Part shown: one piece after another, positions 10,601 to 19,636 of the stretch
How the letters are laid out: every line of letters starts with the position of its first letter
Position numbering within the stretch: position 1 is the first letter of the stretch
NCBI RefSeq assembly: GCF_009905545.1
Contig: NZ_JAAALB010000013.1
Location: forward strand, 62,001-126,000
Direction of reading: 5' to 3'
DNA: 64,000 nt
From: Cellulophaga sp. BC115SP
GTDB taxonomy: Bacteria; Bacteroidota; Bacteroidia; Cytophagales; Spirosomataceae
Position numbers and translations under genes: made by a program
Notes under the pieces: generated by a model
The model's input: the letters and a program-made list of their open reading frames with translations, nothing else
What the model was told of the DNA's origin: nothing
Database searches by the model: none

Positions 10601-11765
10601 TCTAGTCGGAAATGCTATTAAATTTACTTCTAAAGGTGAAATTTTAGTAAGAGTTCAACTTCAAAAGCAACATGAAGAACACGTCGATTTATTGTTTGAA
10701 GTAATTGATACTGGTATTGGAATTCCAGAAGATAAACTTTCTCGCTTATTCCGTGCTTTTTCACAGGTAGATTCCTCTACAACACGCAAATATGGTGGAA
10801 CAGGTTTGGGGCTTGTTATTAGCGAAAAACTTATTCGATTGATGGGTGGTGCTATTGGGGTTCAAAGTAAGGAAGGAGAGGGAAGTAATTTCTACTTTAC
10901 GATTCATTCAAAAGTTAGTAAAGAACCTATTCAATCGTATCGCTTACTCAATGAGGTAAGTTTTGACAATAAACGAGTTTTGGTCATTGATGATAATCAA
11001 ACCAATCTGAAAATTCTTAACCAACAGTTGAGCTCTTGGGGCTTGGAAGTTGTTTTAGTAGAGCGAGCTGCCCAAGCACTGACATTATTGGCAGACGAAA
11101 CCGTAGTTTTTGATGCGGTTATTACTGACCGTCAAATGCCAGGAATGGATGGAATAACGCTTGCTAAAAATATTCGTGAACAGCGAAAAAACTTGCCTAT
11201 TATCTTACTGACTTCAGTGACGGATGATTCGCATAAAAACCATAAAGATTTATTTGCTGCAGTGCTCACCAAGCCTGTAAAACAGCACTTGCTAAGTAAA
11301 ACCCTTCTGATGATATTAAAAAAGACTGAGAAAGCCCAGGATGGAGCGAATGTCATTCATCAGAGAAAGCTTTTTACGGATTTTGCTCAACAGTATCCAT
11401 TAGAAATACTTGTGGCAGAAGATAACCCTATGAACCAATACTTAATAGGAAAAGTGTTGAATAAATTGGGTTATCAACCCCAAATGGTCAATAATGGACT
11501 TGAAGCTTTATTGGTGACTCAAGAAAGATACTTTGATTTAATTTTTATGGATGTACAAATGCCAGAAATGGATGGGTACGAAGCTTCTATAAAAATTAGA
11601 GAATTGCATTCAAAACAACCAATTATTATTGCGATGACAGCAAATACTATTGATGAATGCCAAAAGGAAATCGAAGATGCTGGGATGAACGACTATTTGA
11701 GTAAACCTTTTAGTTTAGATACGATCGTCAATAGTTTACAGAAGTGGGCAAAGGATCGTTCTTAA
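7647..11765 (+). CDS. Hybrid two-component sensor kinase with Reg_prop propeller and two receiver domains
   Basis: A 1372-residue membrane sensor of the Bacteroidota hybrid type. It has, in order, a signal peptide ([21 protein letters not shown]) and about 14 periplasmic Reg_prop repeats, each with a W(I/V)GT..GGL-like signature, forming propellers to about residue 690. A Y_Y_Y domain ([14 protein letters not shown]) and one transmembrane helix (about 795-820) follow, then a coiled coil, HisKA with phospho-acceptor His872 in [11 protein letters not shown], and an HATPase with DTGIGIP and GGTGLGL. The two receivers have phospho-Asp1161 ([11 protein letters not shown]) and Asp1302 ([11 protein letters not shown]). 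There is no C-terminal AraC helix-turn-helix, so output must pass to another protein by phosphorelay. An upstream in-frame TTG at 7605 would add 14 non-signal-like residues; the ATG at 7647 is preferred. No neighbouring SusC/SusD pair reveals the ligand. Confidence 0.93.
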   Translation: MIRVICLLVLWLQLCNGSIAQVIKPYFIHYSTNQGLSQSQVGAILKDKQGFMWFATQEGLNKFDGYTFTIYKHYPNDANSLSDNNIFDIVEDSKGYLWIATGRGLDKFDKTTEVFTHYTTQLPDIKIRDLFIDSKQRLWLGTADGLYLFNGLKNNFSVFKHLDNQPNSLADNYVYRMAEDAKGNLWIGCKNGLSLFNPNTKRFRNYYHQEGNQHSLSNNWVTSVLKDSHNRMWIGTRGGGLNLYNESSDDFEVFLHKANNPNSLGHNDLLCLQEDEKNNIWVGTENGGLSVLNPKSLQFITYKFDANDPNSLSNNSVYSIYRDDIGNMWVGTWSGGVNFLPKFGRKFKSYKNQIGSNSLNNNFVLSITGDGKDKIWIGTDGGGINYFNRKTQAFDFIKNNPSNPNSPRTDYVIAVDYFDPAMLALGYHRGGFGLYNILTKTFENYSIDTSDPKSRISSWSVNSVVRDHQHNFWIGTWNGGLCMMNAQTHEVTSFKHEPTNSNSIPNNNINIVFVDRDGRTWVGTETGVARYIPSSKSFARYIHQVNDPQSISNDYITCFADGPKGYLWIGTSGGLNLLNIKTGKFKRFSETDGLANNAIKSIVIDKKGNLWISSNKGLTRFNFHRNDIRNYSLADGLQSNEFKARASFMTQDGEIYFGGPNGFNSFYPDSIKDNTFVPPIYITDLSIFNTPIKTGFSNPDFPTHINASKKIVLNYDQSVFTLAFAALNFTLPEKNQYAYKLEGFDKKWNHVGSNRSATYTNLNPGTYWFKVKASNNDGIWNSEGITLEIVILPPFWMTWWFKVLVLFLGIGIIVLVYWLRVRTIQKQNERLEKEVVERTIQLQKATDEEHKARLEAEKANKAKSIFLATMSHEIRTPMNGVIGMTGLLNETDLSEEQISYVRTIKQCGEDLLSVINDILDFSKIESGNMELEERIFDVRACVEEMLDVFASKASEARLDLMYEIGYNVPQQIVGDEQRLRQVLLNLVGNAIKFTSKGEILVRVQLQKQHEEHVDLLFEVIDTGIGIPEDKLSRLFRAFSQVDSSTTRKYGGTGLGLVISEKLIRLMGGAIGVQSKEGEGSNFYFTIHSKVSKEPIQSYRLLNEVSFDNKRVLVIDDNQTNLKILNQQLSSWGLEVVLVERAAQALTLLADETVVFDAVITDRQMPGMDGITLAKNIREQRKNLPIILLTSVTDDSHKNHKDLFAAVLTKPVKQHLLSKTLLMILKKTEKAQDGANVIHQRKLFTDFAQQYPLEILVAEDNPMNQYLIGKVLNKLGYQPQMVNNGLEALLVTQERYFDLIFMDVQMPEMDGYEASIKIRELHSKQPIIIAMTANTIDECQKEIEDAGMNDYLSKPFSLDTIVNSLQKWAKDRS

Positions 11766-11784
11766 TAGAATAGGGCTATAAAAC

Positions 11785-11812
11785 AAAAAAGCTCGACATT
11801 TGTCGAGCTTTT
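11785..11812 (-). terminator. Intrinsic terminator of tRNA-Thr copy 1
   Basis: On the minus strand the stem AGCTCGACA / TGTCGAGCT is followed by TTTTTTGTTT, two bases after the tRNA 3' end. It also lies 20 bp past the kinase stop codon and may act in both directions. Confidence 0.85.
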
Positions 11813-11813
11813 G

Positions 11814-11886
<73 letters not shown>

Positions 11887-11927
11887 TTTTTTCAACGTTA
11901 GCGATTTGTTTGTCGTTTAACGTGGTG

Positions 11928-11959
11928 CAAAATTAGTAGTTTCATAGATGTCACGCAAG
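11928..11959 (-). promoter_or_regulatory. Promoter of tRNA-Thr copy 1
   Basis: On the minus strand CTTG is followed after 20 bp by TAATTTTG, an exact TAnnTTTG -7 box with a one-mismatch -33 box. The start would lie near 11921, about 35 nt before the mature tRNA. The second tRNA copy has the same arrangement at 12963-12994. Confidence 0.7.
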
Positions 11960-12044
11960 TATTTTTGTGAATATTTTTTTTAAATATTTCAACTGAACCT
12001 CTAAGTCTTTCGTTTTTAGTATTTTAGTTCTAAAAAAAAGTGAA

Positions 12045-12803
12045 ATGAAATTTGAAATAATCCAACCATCTGAGCCATTGAGACCCTATATCAAGCAATT
12101 TGTTATTACAGAAATGGAGGATGAGTCGGAGTATAAAGTGTTACCGTCTTTGGGTATAGTAATTGGTTTTCAATATAAAGGTAGCCTTGCTGTTATTCAA
12201 GAAAATCAAACTTCTACTTTACATACAGCAGGTATTACAGGGATAGTGGATAGCTACAAAGTCTTTAAGAATTCTCCTAAGATTGGAACATTATTAGTGT
12301 TTTTTACAGAAATAGGTTTAGCTCATTTTACGAAGCATCCCGCAAATGAGCTTTTTAATTTAAGTATTGGACTAGAATATATTTTTGAAAAATCATTAGT
12401 CGATGAAATACAAGAGCGCTTCGCATTGGCACAAACAGATACGCAAAGAATACAAATAGTAGAGCAGTTTTTTCTTTCTCAACTACAACGTATTCGAACA
12501 GATCAATTGATTATGGAGGCCGTTCGATTGATTTATCAAAGTCAAGGGAGTATTCGTGTGAAAGAATTAAATGAAAGGCTAAACATCAGTGCGAGTCCGT
12601 TTGAAAAGCGTTTTCGTAAGCTTGTTGGAACCTCGCCTAAGAAGTTTGCCTCTATTGTGCGCTTCAATGTGGTGCTCGATGCGCTAGGGGAGAAGAAATC
12701 ACTTTCGGAAATTTGTTATGAAAATAACTTCTTTGATCAAGCACATTTTATCAAAGACTTTAAGCAATTTACTGGAGAAACTCCCGATAAGATGAGACGT
12801 TAG
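12045..12803 (+). CDS. AraC-family transcriptional regulator
   Basis: 252 residues. The C-terminal third carries two helix-turn-helix motifs (about 170-250) of the AraC/XylS type: LNERLNISASPFEKRFRKLVG and then LSEICYENNFFDQAHFIKDF, ending with the usual FTGETPDKMRR. The N-terminal 150 residues resemble the DUF6597-like/cupin-like sensor half found in many Bacteroidota AraC proteins; the ligand is unknown. The gene lies alone between two identical tRNA-Thr units and runs opposite to them, an arrangement that could reflect insertion or tRNA duplication. Its target is unclear because no divergently linked operon is present. The start ATG at 12045 follows an A-rich leader. Confidence 0.85.
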   Translation: MKFEIIQPSEPLRPYIKQFVITEMEDESEYKVLPSLGIVIGFQYKGSLAVIQENQTSTLHTAGITGIVDSYKVFKNSPKIGTLLVFFTEIGLAHFTKHPANELFNLSIGLEYIFEKSLVDEIQERFALAQTDTQRIQIVEQFFLSQLQRIRTDQLIMEAVRLIYQSQGSIRVKELNERLNISASPFEKRFRKLVGTSPKKFASIVRFNVVLDALGEKKSLSEICYENNFFDQAHFIKDFKQFTGETPDKMRR

Positions 12804-12818
12804 GAATCGTTATAAAAC

Positions 12819-12846
12819 AAAAAAGCTCGACATTTGTCGAGCTTTT
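12819..12846 (-). terminator. Intrinsic terminator of tRNA-Thr copy 2
   Basis: Same stem and T-run as the first copy. Placed just after the AraC gene stop, it could also terminate that convergent transcript. Confidence 0.85.
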
Positions 12847-12847
12847 G

Positions 12848-12920
<73 letters not shown>

Positions 12921-12962
12921 TTTTTTCAACGAACTGCGATACGTTTGTCGCTTATCGTGATA

Positions 12963-12994
12963 CAAAATTAGTGGCTTGGATTGTAATATGCAAA
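12963..12994 (-). promoter_or_regulatory. Promoter of tRNA-Thr copy 2
   Basis: On the minus strand a full TTTG -33 box is followed after exactly 20 bp by TAATTTTG, a full match to the Bacteroidota promoter consensus. Sequence outside the boxes differs from copy 1 while the boxes and spacing are kept, which argues that both are functional. Confidence 0.8.
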
Positions 12995-13117
12995 TGTTTT
13001 TGACCGCAAAAATGAAAGTTTTTTGTAAGTTGTCGGTAATTTTTTGATAACAAGAATGTTACAAAAACCTTACAAATGATTTTTTTTGAAAAAAATATTG
13101 GACTAGCGTCTATCAAC

Positions 13118-13149
13118 AAAAATAGGATGCGAAACTCGCATCCTATTTT
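13118..13149. terminator. Terminator of the DUF349 gene
   Basis: A 14-bp stem (AAAATAGGATGCGA with a 3-nt loop and its complement) flanked by A- and T-runs lies 28 bp past the stop codon at 13177; it would work in both directions. Confidence 0.8.
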
Positions 13150-13176
13150 TGTTTTTCTATGTTCTTTCGAGCAAAA

Positions 13177-15081
13177 TTATTTCTCTGCTTCGCGAATTAC
13201 TTTCAATTGATGCTTGAAATGAGCCAAATCTTGTTCTGCTTTCTTGATTTTAGCTTCTACATCAACACGAAGTTTATCTGCATTTTTAGATTTTGCAAAG
13301 AACTCCAAGTTGTTTTTGTACAACGAAATGTCGTTTTCTATTTGCTGAATCTTACGACGAATATCGTTTTCTTTTTTACCTAGTTCTCTTGGTGAAAAAT
13401 CGCCTCTAGATTTCAAAATATCAACTTCTGTTTGAAGTGCTAATTGTTCTCTTTCTTTGCCAGAAAGTTTACCCATCGCACTTACATATTTGTTGATAGC
13501 TGAGATATAGCGCTTACCAATTGATTGCATATCTTTCTTCGGTACGAAGCCAATACTTGCCCATTGAGCTTTGAACTCAGCTAATTTTGAAGTATCTGCT
13601 CCTTCAACTGCTTCTGCTTCAATTTGCTCACAAAGTGCTACCTTCTTCGCTAGATTTGCTTCAAACTCTTTCTCGATATTTTGGTTTTTCGCACGTTTTG
13701 CATCAAAGAAGCTATCACAAGCTTTTTTGAAACGTTCGTAAATATTGTCTTTATCTTTTTCTGGAACGTGACCTACTTCACGGAAAGCTTTCTGTAATTG
13801 AATTACGCTGTTGGTAGCATCTTGTGAATCATCACCAGAAGTCAAAAGTGCCTCTACTTGTTCGATAATAGCTACTTTTGCTTTCAAGTTTTCTTCACGT
13901 TTTCCTTCTAATTGACGGAAGAACTCACCTTTATTTTTGAAGAAAGCCTTGATATTACCCCAGAATTTGTCGCTAAGCTCTTTGCCTTTTTCTTTAGGCA
14001 TAAAACCTTTCACATTATTCCATTGGTCTTGTAACGCCAAAAGTGCTTTTGTACGCTCATTCCATTCTGAAATAGATTCAGTGGTAAAATTGGCGAATGT
14101 TTCAACCAATTCGGCAATTGAAGATTTGAGCGTATAAACTTGTTCTGATTCTGCTTTTTGCGTTTCTAATTGTTCACGGCGTTTGCCATAAATTACGTCT
14201 AACGCTTCTTTTACTCTCGTCCAAATTAGCTCGTTTTCTTCTTTCGGAGCAGGACCGATATGCTTATATTCTTCGAAAATAGCGACTGCTTCATCCAAAA
14301 CTTTACCAGTTACGGTATCTGATTTAGCGGCTTCAGCAATTTTTTCGATTTTTGAACAAAGTTCAATTTTGTGTTGAAGATTACGTTTTCTGTCAAGCTC
14401 CAACAATTCGAAGTAGATACTTCTGTTGCTGTAAAAACGGTCAACTAAGGCATGATAAGTTTGCCACAAAGTATTGTTGTGAGGCGAGTTGATGTTACCA
14501 GCTGATTTCCATTCATCTTGAATCTTTTTGAATTCAGCAAAACCTGCTTTGATTTGAGCAGGATCAGTGTTGTCTTCTCCTTCAACAATAGCTCTAAGGC
14601 GGTTAAGAAGCTCAGTTTTTTGACTAAAGTTCTTGTCACGCTCTTTTTCAATTTGATTAAAATACTTTGCACGCTCTTCTTTAAGTGCTTTAAAGAGTTT
14701 ATCAAATTTTTCGATAGTTTCATCGAATTTAAACTCAAATCCATCTTCCGAGCCATCATTTGCCTCTTTGAATTTAGCAAGAGCTTCTGCACGTTCTGCT
14801 GTTTTGAACTGTTCAAAAAGCGGACGAACTTCCTTAAGAACATCTTCTGATTTGCGGAAAGCAGCTACCGAAGGTTGCTCTTTGACATCGTCAAGTAATT
14901 TTGACAATAGCTCAACAAAGTCATTTTTTTGGAAAGTAGAATAATCAACTGTGTGAACGTCAGTTGTTTCAGCTTCAGTGTTTTCGGCCAATTCTAATAC
15001 CTGTGCGGTTGTCGCGTCGATTTCCTCCTGAGGATTGGCAGCCTGTTGCTGTTTAATTTCGTTTGCTTCTTCGTTAACCAT
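13177..15081 (-). CDS. DUF349-domain coiled-coil protein
   Basis: A 634-residue acidic, strongly helical protein made of repeated DUF349 modules. The repeats show the family pattern of a W(K)..G.(V/I)P....ELW.RF......F line (for example KIQDEWKSAGNINSPHNNTL, WNNVKGFMPKEKGKELSDKF and QWASIGFVPKKDMQSIGKRY). The N-terminal 60 residues are Gln/Glu/Thr-rich and probably disordered; the last 100 are coiled coil. There is no signal peptide, so it is cytoplasmic. The family is widespread in Bacteroidota and its role is not established. A monocistronic gene with its own terminator and a 320-bp upstream gap (15082-15401) in which I see no further gene. Confidence 0.85.
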   Translation of the reverse strand: MVNEEANEIKQQQAANPQEEIDATTAQVLELAENTEAETTDVHTVDYSTFQKNDFVELLSKLLDDVKEQPSVAAFRKSEDVLKEVRPLFEQFKTAERAEALAKFKEANDGSEDGFEFKFDETIEKFDKLFKALKEERAKYFNQIEKERDKNFSQKTELLNRLRAIVEGEDNTDPAQIKAGFAEFKKIQDEWKSAGNINSPHNNTLWQTYHALVDRFYSNRSIYFELLELDRKRNLQHKIELCSKIEKIAEAAKSDTVTGKVLDEAVAIFEEYKHIGPAPKEENELIWTRVKEALDVIYGKRREQLETQKAESEQVYTLKSSIAELVETFANFTTESISEWNERTKALLALQDQWNNVKGFMPKEKGKELSDKFWGNIKAFFKNKGEFFRQLEGKREENLKAKVAIIEQVEALLTSGDDSQDATNSVIQLQKAFREVGHVPEKDKDNIYERFKKACDSFFDAKRAKNQNIEKEFEANLAKKVALCEQIEAEAVEGADTSKLAEFKAQWASIGFVPKKDMQSIGKRYISAINKYVSAMGKLSGKEREQLALQTEVDILKSRGDFSPRELGKKENDIRRKIQQIENDISLYKNNLEFFAKSKNADKLRVDVEAKIKKAEQDLAHFKHQLKVIREAEK

Positions 15082-15401
15082 GCGATTCTTTTTACAGCTT
15101 ATACACTAAATAGTAGTTTGAGGTGCATGTTTGTCTTGCGAGCTACTATCAAGTTTACTTACTGTGTGCTATTTTCAGTTTATAAACACTTAATTTTCAG
15201 ATTTTTCGAAATACATTATCACTTAAAATAAACTTTCAAATAACAATTGTTCAATTCTTTAAAATCCGATTTGCAGACATTACAATTTCAGTACAAAAAT
15301 AGAAAAAATAGTTAGAGTATAAACGTCTGATTTTTTTTTCGTTTACAAAACGCTCTAGTTTTTCTGTTTTTAGGGGTATCTGTGGGAGAATAATGCGAAA
15401 T

Positions 15402-16793
15402 TTAGGGCAAACGGCTCAGAATACGTAATTCTTTGGGATAATAATTATTAAATCTATTTCCTAATGCCTTTCCCCAGCCCAAAATATGCTCTTCGTAAGC
15501 AATACCACACCAGCCTCGCTGATTGGTATCGGGTACAAAATCATCTTTGCGAAGGTACGCAATTGCTTGTTCATAAGAAACATTCAAAATAGGTACCTGT
15601 TCAGAGAGTATTGTCGAAAGGGCTAATTCATGTTCTGGAATCAAATCTTTTGCTCCAATTTGTCCTAACAAAATCCCAGCCTTTTTGATATACAAATTAC
15701 TTTGTAAAATCTTGAGGTCACTCTCGTGTTCGGGATTGATTAAATAGAAATTATCGTTTTTTTCAAACCACATGTAATCTTCTAAGCCCGTAATCCATTG
15801 GCTTAAAACACTTTTTTCATGTTTGAAACTTTTGGTACGTTGAGGCTTAATATGTGGTCGGTGAAAAGGTTTGTAATCAGTTTTAGTTTTTTGGAATGCC
15901 GCTAGGAAAAAGCCTTCTCCTTTGGCTTGGTCAGGATAAAAACGATACCCAATAGCTTTATTTTCTGGCGATTCTGTTCGTACGATACCCCATTGCTGTA
16001 TAGTATCTGTGTCTTTTTTATCTAAAACTATATTTTTAGCAGAAAGGTTATCAATTACCCAGTCCATTATAGTTTCGTTTTCAGCTTCAGAATATGAGCA
16101 GGTCGAATACAACAAAATGCCACCTTCTTTGAGTGAATCCCAAACATCAGCTAAAATTCGCTGCTGACGTTGACTACACATAGCAACGTTATCTAATGAC
16201 CATTCAACTACAGCCTCTGGGTCACGACGGAAAAGCCCTGAACCTGAACATGGTGCATCTACGACAATTAAGTCGAAGTAGCCACCTATTCTACTAAAAT
16301 CTTTTGGATCATTATTGGTTACATAGGTATTGGTTAAGCCCCATTTACTCATATTGTCTACCAAAATGTTTGCACGGCTTTTGATGACCTCGTTGCTTAC
16401 GAGCAACGAATCTGGGCTTAGCAAACTTGCCAATAGGGTACTTTTACCTCCAGGGGCAGCACATAAGTCTAAGACTCTTAGGTCCTCGTCGAGGTCGATA
16501 CTTTGCTTGACAGCATATTCCAAAAACATGGAACTTGCTTCTTGTACATAATACGTACCTGCATGGAAATAAGGGTCAAAAGTAAATGCTGGACGTGCAT
16601 TAAGGTAATAGCCATATTGATTCCAAAGCACAGGACTTTGAATATTCAGATGGGCTGGGGGAGTATTTATTTTATCAGGATTAATTCTGATTGACGTTGG
16701 AGACTCTCCTAGTTCATGCGTTTTGATAAAAGAATCGACTTGGTATCCAGTAACCTGACTAAGCGAATCTAATAAAGCTTGAGGAAGGGACAT
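15402..16793 (-). CDS. RsmF-like 16S rRNA m5C methyltransferase (NOL1/NOP2/Sun family)
   Basis: 463 residues. The AdoMet-binding motif CAAPGGK is at 111-117. The two family cysteines are in PCSG (Cys182) and TCSYS (Cys232), the base-release and catalytic pair of m5C-RNA methyltransferases. The C-terminal 150 residues hold a PUA-like module ending in GWGKALGNRFNNYYPKELRI, matching the RsmF/YebU arrangement, where the target in E. coli is C1407 of 16S rRNA. The target here is inferred from architecture only. The protein acts on ribosomes in the cytoplasm. It lies between the DUF349 gene and the haloperoxidase-like gene with gaps of over 140 bp each side, so it is probably transcribed alone. Confidence 0.88.
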   Translation of the reverse strand: MSLPQALLDSLSQVTGYQVDSFIKTHELGESPTSIRINPDKINTPPAHLNIQSPVLWNQYGYYLNARPAFTFDPYFHAGTYYVQEASSMFLEYAVKQSIDLDEDLRVLDLCAAPGGKSTLLASLLSPDSLLVSNEVIKSRANILVDNMSKWGLTNTYVTNNDPKDFSRIGGYFDLIVVDAPCSGSGLFRRDPEAVVEWSLDNVAMCSQRQQRILADVWDSLKEGGILLYSTCSYSEAENETIMDWVIDNLSAKNIVLDKKDTDTIQQWGIVRTESPENKAIGYRFYPDQAKGEGFFLAAFQKTKTDYKPFHRPHIKPQRTKSFKHEKSVLSQWITGLEDYMWFEKNDNFYLINPEHESDLKILQSNLYIKKAGILLGQIGAKDLIPEHELALSTILSEQVPILNVSYEQAIAYLRKDDFVPDTNQRGWCGIAYEEHILGWGKALGNRFNNYYPKELRILSRLP

Positions 16794-16875
16794 TATTGGC
16801 TTTTATTTTAGCATCTACATCATTTATGATGTAAAAAGTCTTATTGGTGGATTTGCTCCTAGTTGCTTATAAGCA

Positions 16876-16913
16876 ACGAAGTCCCAAATTTACGATGAAA
16901 TTTGGGACTTCGT
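16876..16913. terminator. Hairpin terminator 3' of the haloperoxidase-like gene
   Basis: A perfect 16-bp stem (ACGAAGTCCCAAATTT, 6-nt loop) about 24 bp past the stop codon at 16937. The U-tract is weak but the stem is long. Confidence 0.65.
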
Positions 16914-16936
16914 GAGATTTATACTGATAAACCGTT

Positions 16937-18259
16937 TTATTTCTTGCGTGTCTTCACCTTAGTGATTACCCAATTACCTACTTTTCGACCTTGCTCTAGT
17001 CCTAAATCTAAAGCTGGACGGAAGTGAATACCGCCGTAAAGTCGGCTAATAGAAGCTTCTTCTGCGGCATCTTTATACGATTTGAAATTACGAACTGGCA
17101 AACCATATTGCATTTCAGAAGAGTCTGCAAACGCTACATTATTGCCTAATACACTTGAAAGTGCCACCTCTGCTGCGCCCGAAATTACAGAGTGTCCTGA
17201 AGGATATTCTGGAAAAGGAGGCGTTTGAAGAACTGGTTGCCAGTTTTTGTCTACCACTTCATTAATAACTGTTTCTGGACGAACTTTAACAGAACGATAT
17301 TTTTCGTCCCAACAAGAAATAAATCCATCGAAAACAGCCATTGAAGTCAACAAGTAAGCTTCTGATGTTTGATAAATATCGGCTTTTAGCTGACGAGATG
17401 TTTGTGTCACAATCGCCATCCAGTGACCGCCAGGAGAAACTTTTTTAGTAGCAAACATGGCATGACCTGTAATATTCATTTTGAATGGATTACAATCCCA
17501 GAAATTAGCAATGTTTCTTTGCTCTTCAGTAAGATTATTAATCGTATTGTAAACATCCATTACCATGTCATAATACTTACTTCCTTTAGCCATATCGTAT
17601 TCGTATGGTTTTGGGGGCATAAACTGAGATGAGGTATCCAATGTCGTAGGACGGATTTTTGACCAATATGGCTCTGCTGCATCGATGTACGCAGGAGGAG
17701 TGGGTACCCAAGTTCCTTTTTTCTGAGTTACAGTATAACGAAAACCACGAGTTTGTTTATAGTTATCTCCTTTTGAGTAATTCATAATTGATGCCGCTAT
17801 CGAATCACCGAAGGCTATCGAGCGCTCATATACATCACTTGGAATACCTGTTGCTTTATAATCCTGCTCAAGTTTTTTCTCAAAATCAACATAAACTTCT
17901 TGTGCAAAAGTCAAGCTTTTACCAATAGTTAGATAGGCATGTACAGCTGCCACTGGATAACAATATTCTTTACCTGCTTCAGGTTTTGCTACTTTTTTGA
18001 ATCCTTTCAACTGTCCTACCATTGATTGGTAATTAGAGTTGCCTGCTGCCAACGCTTCATAAGCCGCTAAGGCCGAATACATATAAATACGGCTAGAAAC
18101 TGGAGGTGCAAAAATATCGTGGATAATAGACTCTGTAAGTTGTAATTGAGTTCTCCTTAAAAATTCTGGATTTGATGCTGCTTGCTGCCAATTTTCATTA
18201 CTTTTTTTACAGCTAAAGATTGCAGTAGCCAGCAATACAAAAAGGAATAGTTTTTTCAT
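16937..18259 (-). CDS. Vanadium-haloperoxidase / PAP2-fold lipoprotein
   Basis: 440 residues with a lipoprotein signal (lipid Cys17 in ATAIFSC), so it is membrane-anchored outside the cytoplasm. The PAP2/chloroperoxidase phosphate- or vanadate-binding residues can be placed: Lys325-x-Arg327 (KVRPETV), Ser354-Gly355-His356 (YPSGHS) and Arg406 with His412 (SRLYGGIHFRP). This matches the vanadium-dependent haloperoxidase-like branch, common in Bacteroidota, better than short PAP2 lipid phosphatases because of the long helical N-terminal region. Whether it binds vanadate and halogenates, or is a phosphatase, cannot be told from sequence. Transcribed divergently from the FAD enzyme at 18561; no promoter pair was recognised in the 301-bp gap. 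Confidence 0.83.
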   Translation of the reverse strand: MKKLFLFVLLATAIFSCKKSNENWQQAASNPEFLRRTQLQLTESIIHDIFAPPVSSRIYMYSALAAYEALAAGNSNYQSMVGQLKGFKKVAKPEAGKEYCYPVAAVHAYLTIGKSLTFAQEVYVDFEKKLEQDYKATGIPSDVYERSIAFGDSIAASIMNYSKGDNYKQTRGFRYTVTQKKGTWVPTPPAYIDAAEPYWSKIRPTTLDTSSQFMPPKPYEYDMAKGSKYYDMVMDVYNTINNLTEEQRNIANFWDCNPFKMNITGHAMFATKKVSPGGHWMAIVTQTSRQLKADIYQTSEAYLLTSMAVFDGFISCWDEKYRSVKVRPETVINEVVDKNWQPVLQTPPFPEYPSGHSVISGAAEVALSSVLGNNVAFADSSEMQYGLPVRNFKSYKDAAEEASISRLYGGIHFRPALDLGLEQGRKVGNWVITKVKTRKK

Positions 18260-18560
18260 CTGAGAAGTATAGTTTTTGGTTAATGCAAAAATGGTTAACG
18301 AGTAGGTTCTTTTTGCAGTTTTCGAAATAGATTCTGTGTTTTATATATAATTGTTTACCAACAATACTTGTATTGCCAAAGTTAATAAAATCTTTGAAGG
18401 AATTAGGGCTATTTCTATCAGTATTCGAACTGATTTTTATAACTATTTGATAAAATCTTTAAAAATTCAGAGAAAAATTGGCTTTTTAATTGTAAATCGA
18501 AGATTGTGTTAACAATTCTGATAGAATGAAGTTTTGTTGTTAAATACCAATTTATAGGAT

Positions 18561-19490
18561 ATGACAAAACAGAAAATTCTTATTATCGGAGCTGGAATAG
18601 CTGGACTTCGTGCGGCGCAAGTTCTTTCACACGCTTCTTTTGAAGTGACGATTGTAGACAAGGGGAGGGGCGTCGGAGGTAGAATGGCTACCAGAAGATT
18701 TGCCGATACCAAAGCCGATCATGGTGCACAATATTTTTCGGTCAAGTCAACGATTTTTCAAGAATTTATTGATGAAGCAGAGAAACAGCATATTGTTAAA
18801 TCTTGGAAAGTAAGCGACAGAACCCACCCTCGATATATTTGCCCTGATGGGATGAACGCTCTTCCTAAATTTATGGCTCAAGGACTTGATGTAAAATTGA
18901 GCCAGAAAATTGTACGAATAGCTCATGGAGTAGCTTTTACAGAATCGGGAGAACAATATGACTTTGACCAATTAATTATTTCTGCTCCAATCCCTCAGGT
19001 TTTACAATTGTTTGAAGACTCTAATATTTTGCTTGAAGCAGATGAAGAAAATATTCTAAGTTCTATCCAATATGACCCATGCTGGGCAGTTATGGCAAAG
19101 CTCAAGACTTCAGATAATACTATTACAGGGGGAAGAATTTTAGAAAATAGTCCTGTCTCATGGATAGTAGATAACGCTGAGAAAGGCTTGACAGAGAATC
19201 CAACCATAACAATTCATGCTTCTTCGGATTACTCGCAGTCGCATCTTGAAGAGAATGCTGAAAAGGTGGCTTCGGAATTAATCGCCTCGGTTTCGGATAT
19301 AGTGAATGTTGAAAAGATAGATACTTATCAGATACATCGTTGGAGATATGCCTTGGCATCACAACGAGCGACTGCGCCCTTTCTTCAATTAAAAAAATAT
19401 CCTATTTATATTGGTGGCGATGCTTTTGGTATTGGTAACGTCGAAGGAGCGTTTTTATCTGGAGAAGCTATTGCTCAGGCGATTTGCTAG
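18561..19490 (+). CDS. Renalase-like FAD/NAD(P)-binding oxidoreductase
   Basis: 309 residues. A dinucleotide-binding Rossmann motif is at the N-terminus (ILIIGAGIAGLRAAQVL), followed by the FAD signature GRGVGGRMATRR and DHGAQYF. The end carries the flavin-binding VEGAFLSGEAIAQAI. This is the short amine-oxidase-fold family related to renalase and to bacterial dihydro-NAD(P)H isomer oxidases. Substrate unknown. Cytoplasmic, with no signal peptide. It converges on another amine-oxidase-fold gene (19637-20857), with a long hairpin between them. The pair is not obviously a functional unit because the genes run in opposite directions. Confidence 0.82.
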   Translation: MTKQKILIIGAGIAGLRAAQVLSHASFEVTIVDKGRGVGGRMATRRFADTKADHGAQYFSVKSTIFQEFIDEAEKQHIVKSWKVSDRTHPRYICPDGMNALPKFMAQGLDVKLSQKIVRIAHGVAFTESGEQYDFDQLIISAPIPQVLQLFEDSNILLEADEENILSSIQYDPCWAVMAKLKTSDNTITGGRILENSPVSWIVDNAEKGLTENPTITIHASSDYSQSHLEENAEKVASELIASVSDIVNVEKIDTYQIHRWRYALASQRATAPFLQLKKYPIYIGGDAFGIGNVEGAFLSGEAIAQAIC

Positions 19491-19510
19491 ATATTGAAGT
19501 GTGCTAACAA

Positions 19511-19540
19511 GTATGAGTTATCCCGAATTTTAGGATTGGG
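19511..19540 (+). repeat. Dispersed tag repeat, copy 1 (GTATGAGTTATCCC type)
   Basis: GTATGAGTTATCCCGAATTT begins here, 13 bp before a long hairpin. Related tags lie at 37941-37989 (minus), 56469-56507 (plus) and 59044-59066 (minus), each next to a palindrome and at a gene 3' end. Confidence 0.5.
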
Positions 19541-19552
19541 GTTATTCTCCAC

Positions 19553-19606
19553 GTTTCATCAAAAAAGCGGACAGAAAATATTCCCTGACCGCTTTTTTGA
19601 TGAAAC
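19553..19606. terminator. Long bidirectional hairpin between convergent genes
   Basis: A perfect 18-bp inverted repeat (GTTTCATCAAAAAAGCGG, 19553-19570, with 19589-19606) is extended inward by CAG/CTG after one mismatch. It contains A- and T-runs on both sides and sits between the stop codons of two convergent genes, so it can end both transcripts. Confidence 0.8.
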
Positions 19607-19636
19607 CACGCTATGTATGACTCATATTTATCTATA

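Noticed and set aside
11761..11765. The hairpin after the kinase read as a kinase terminator only
   Set aside because: The same hairpin is repeated after the second tRNA and its T-run lies on the tRNA strand, so it is primarily the tRNA terminator.
14445..14843. Lys/Leu-rich open frame of 132 residues inside the DUF349 gene
   Set aside because: Composition mirrors the frame shift of the coiled-coil coding sequence; it is a shadow of the real gene.
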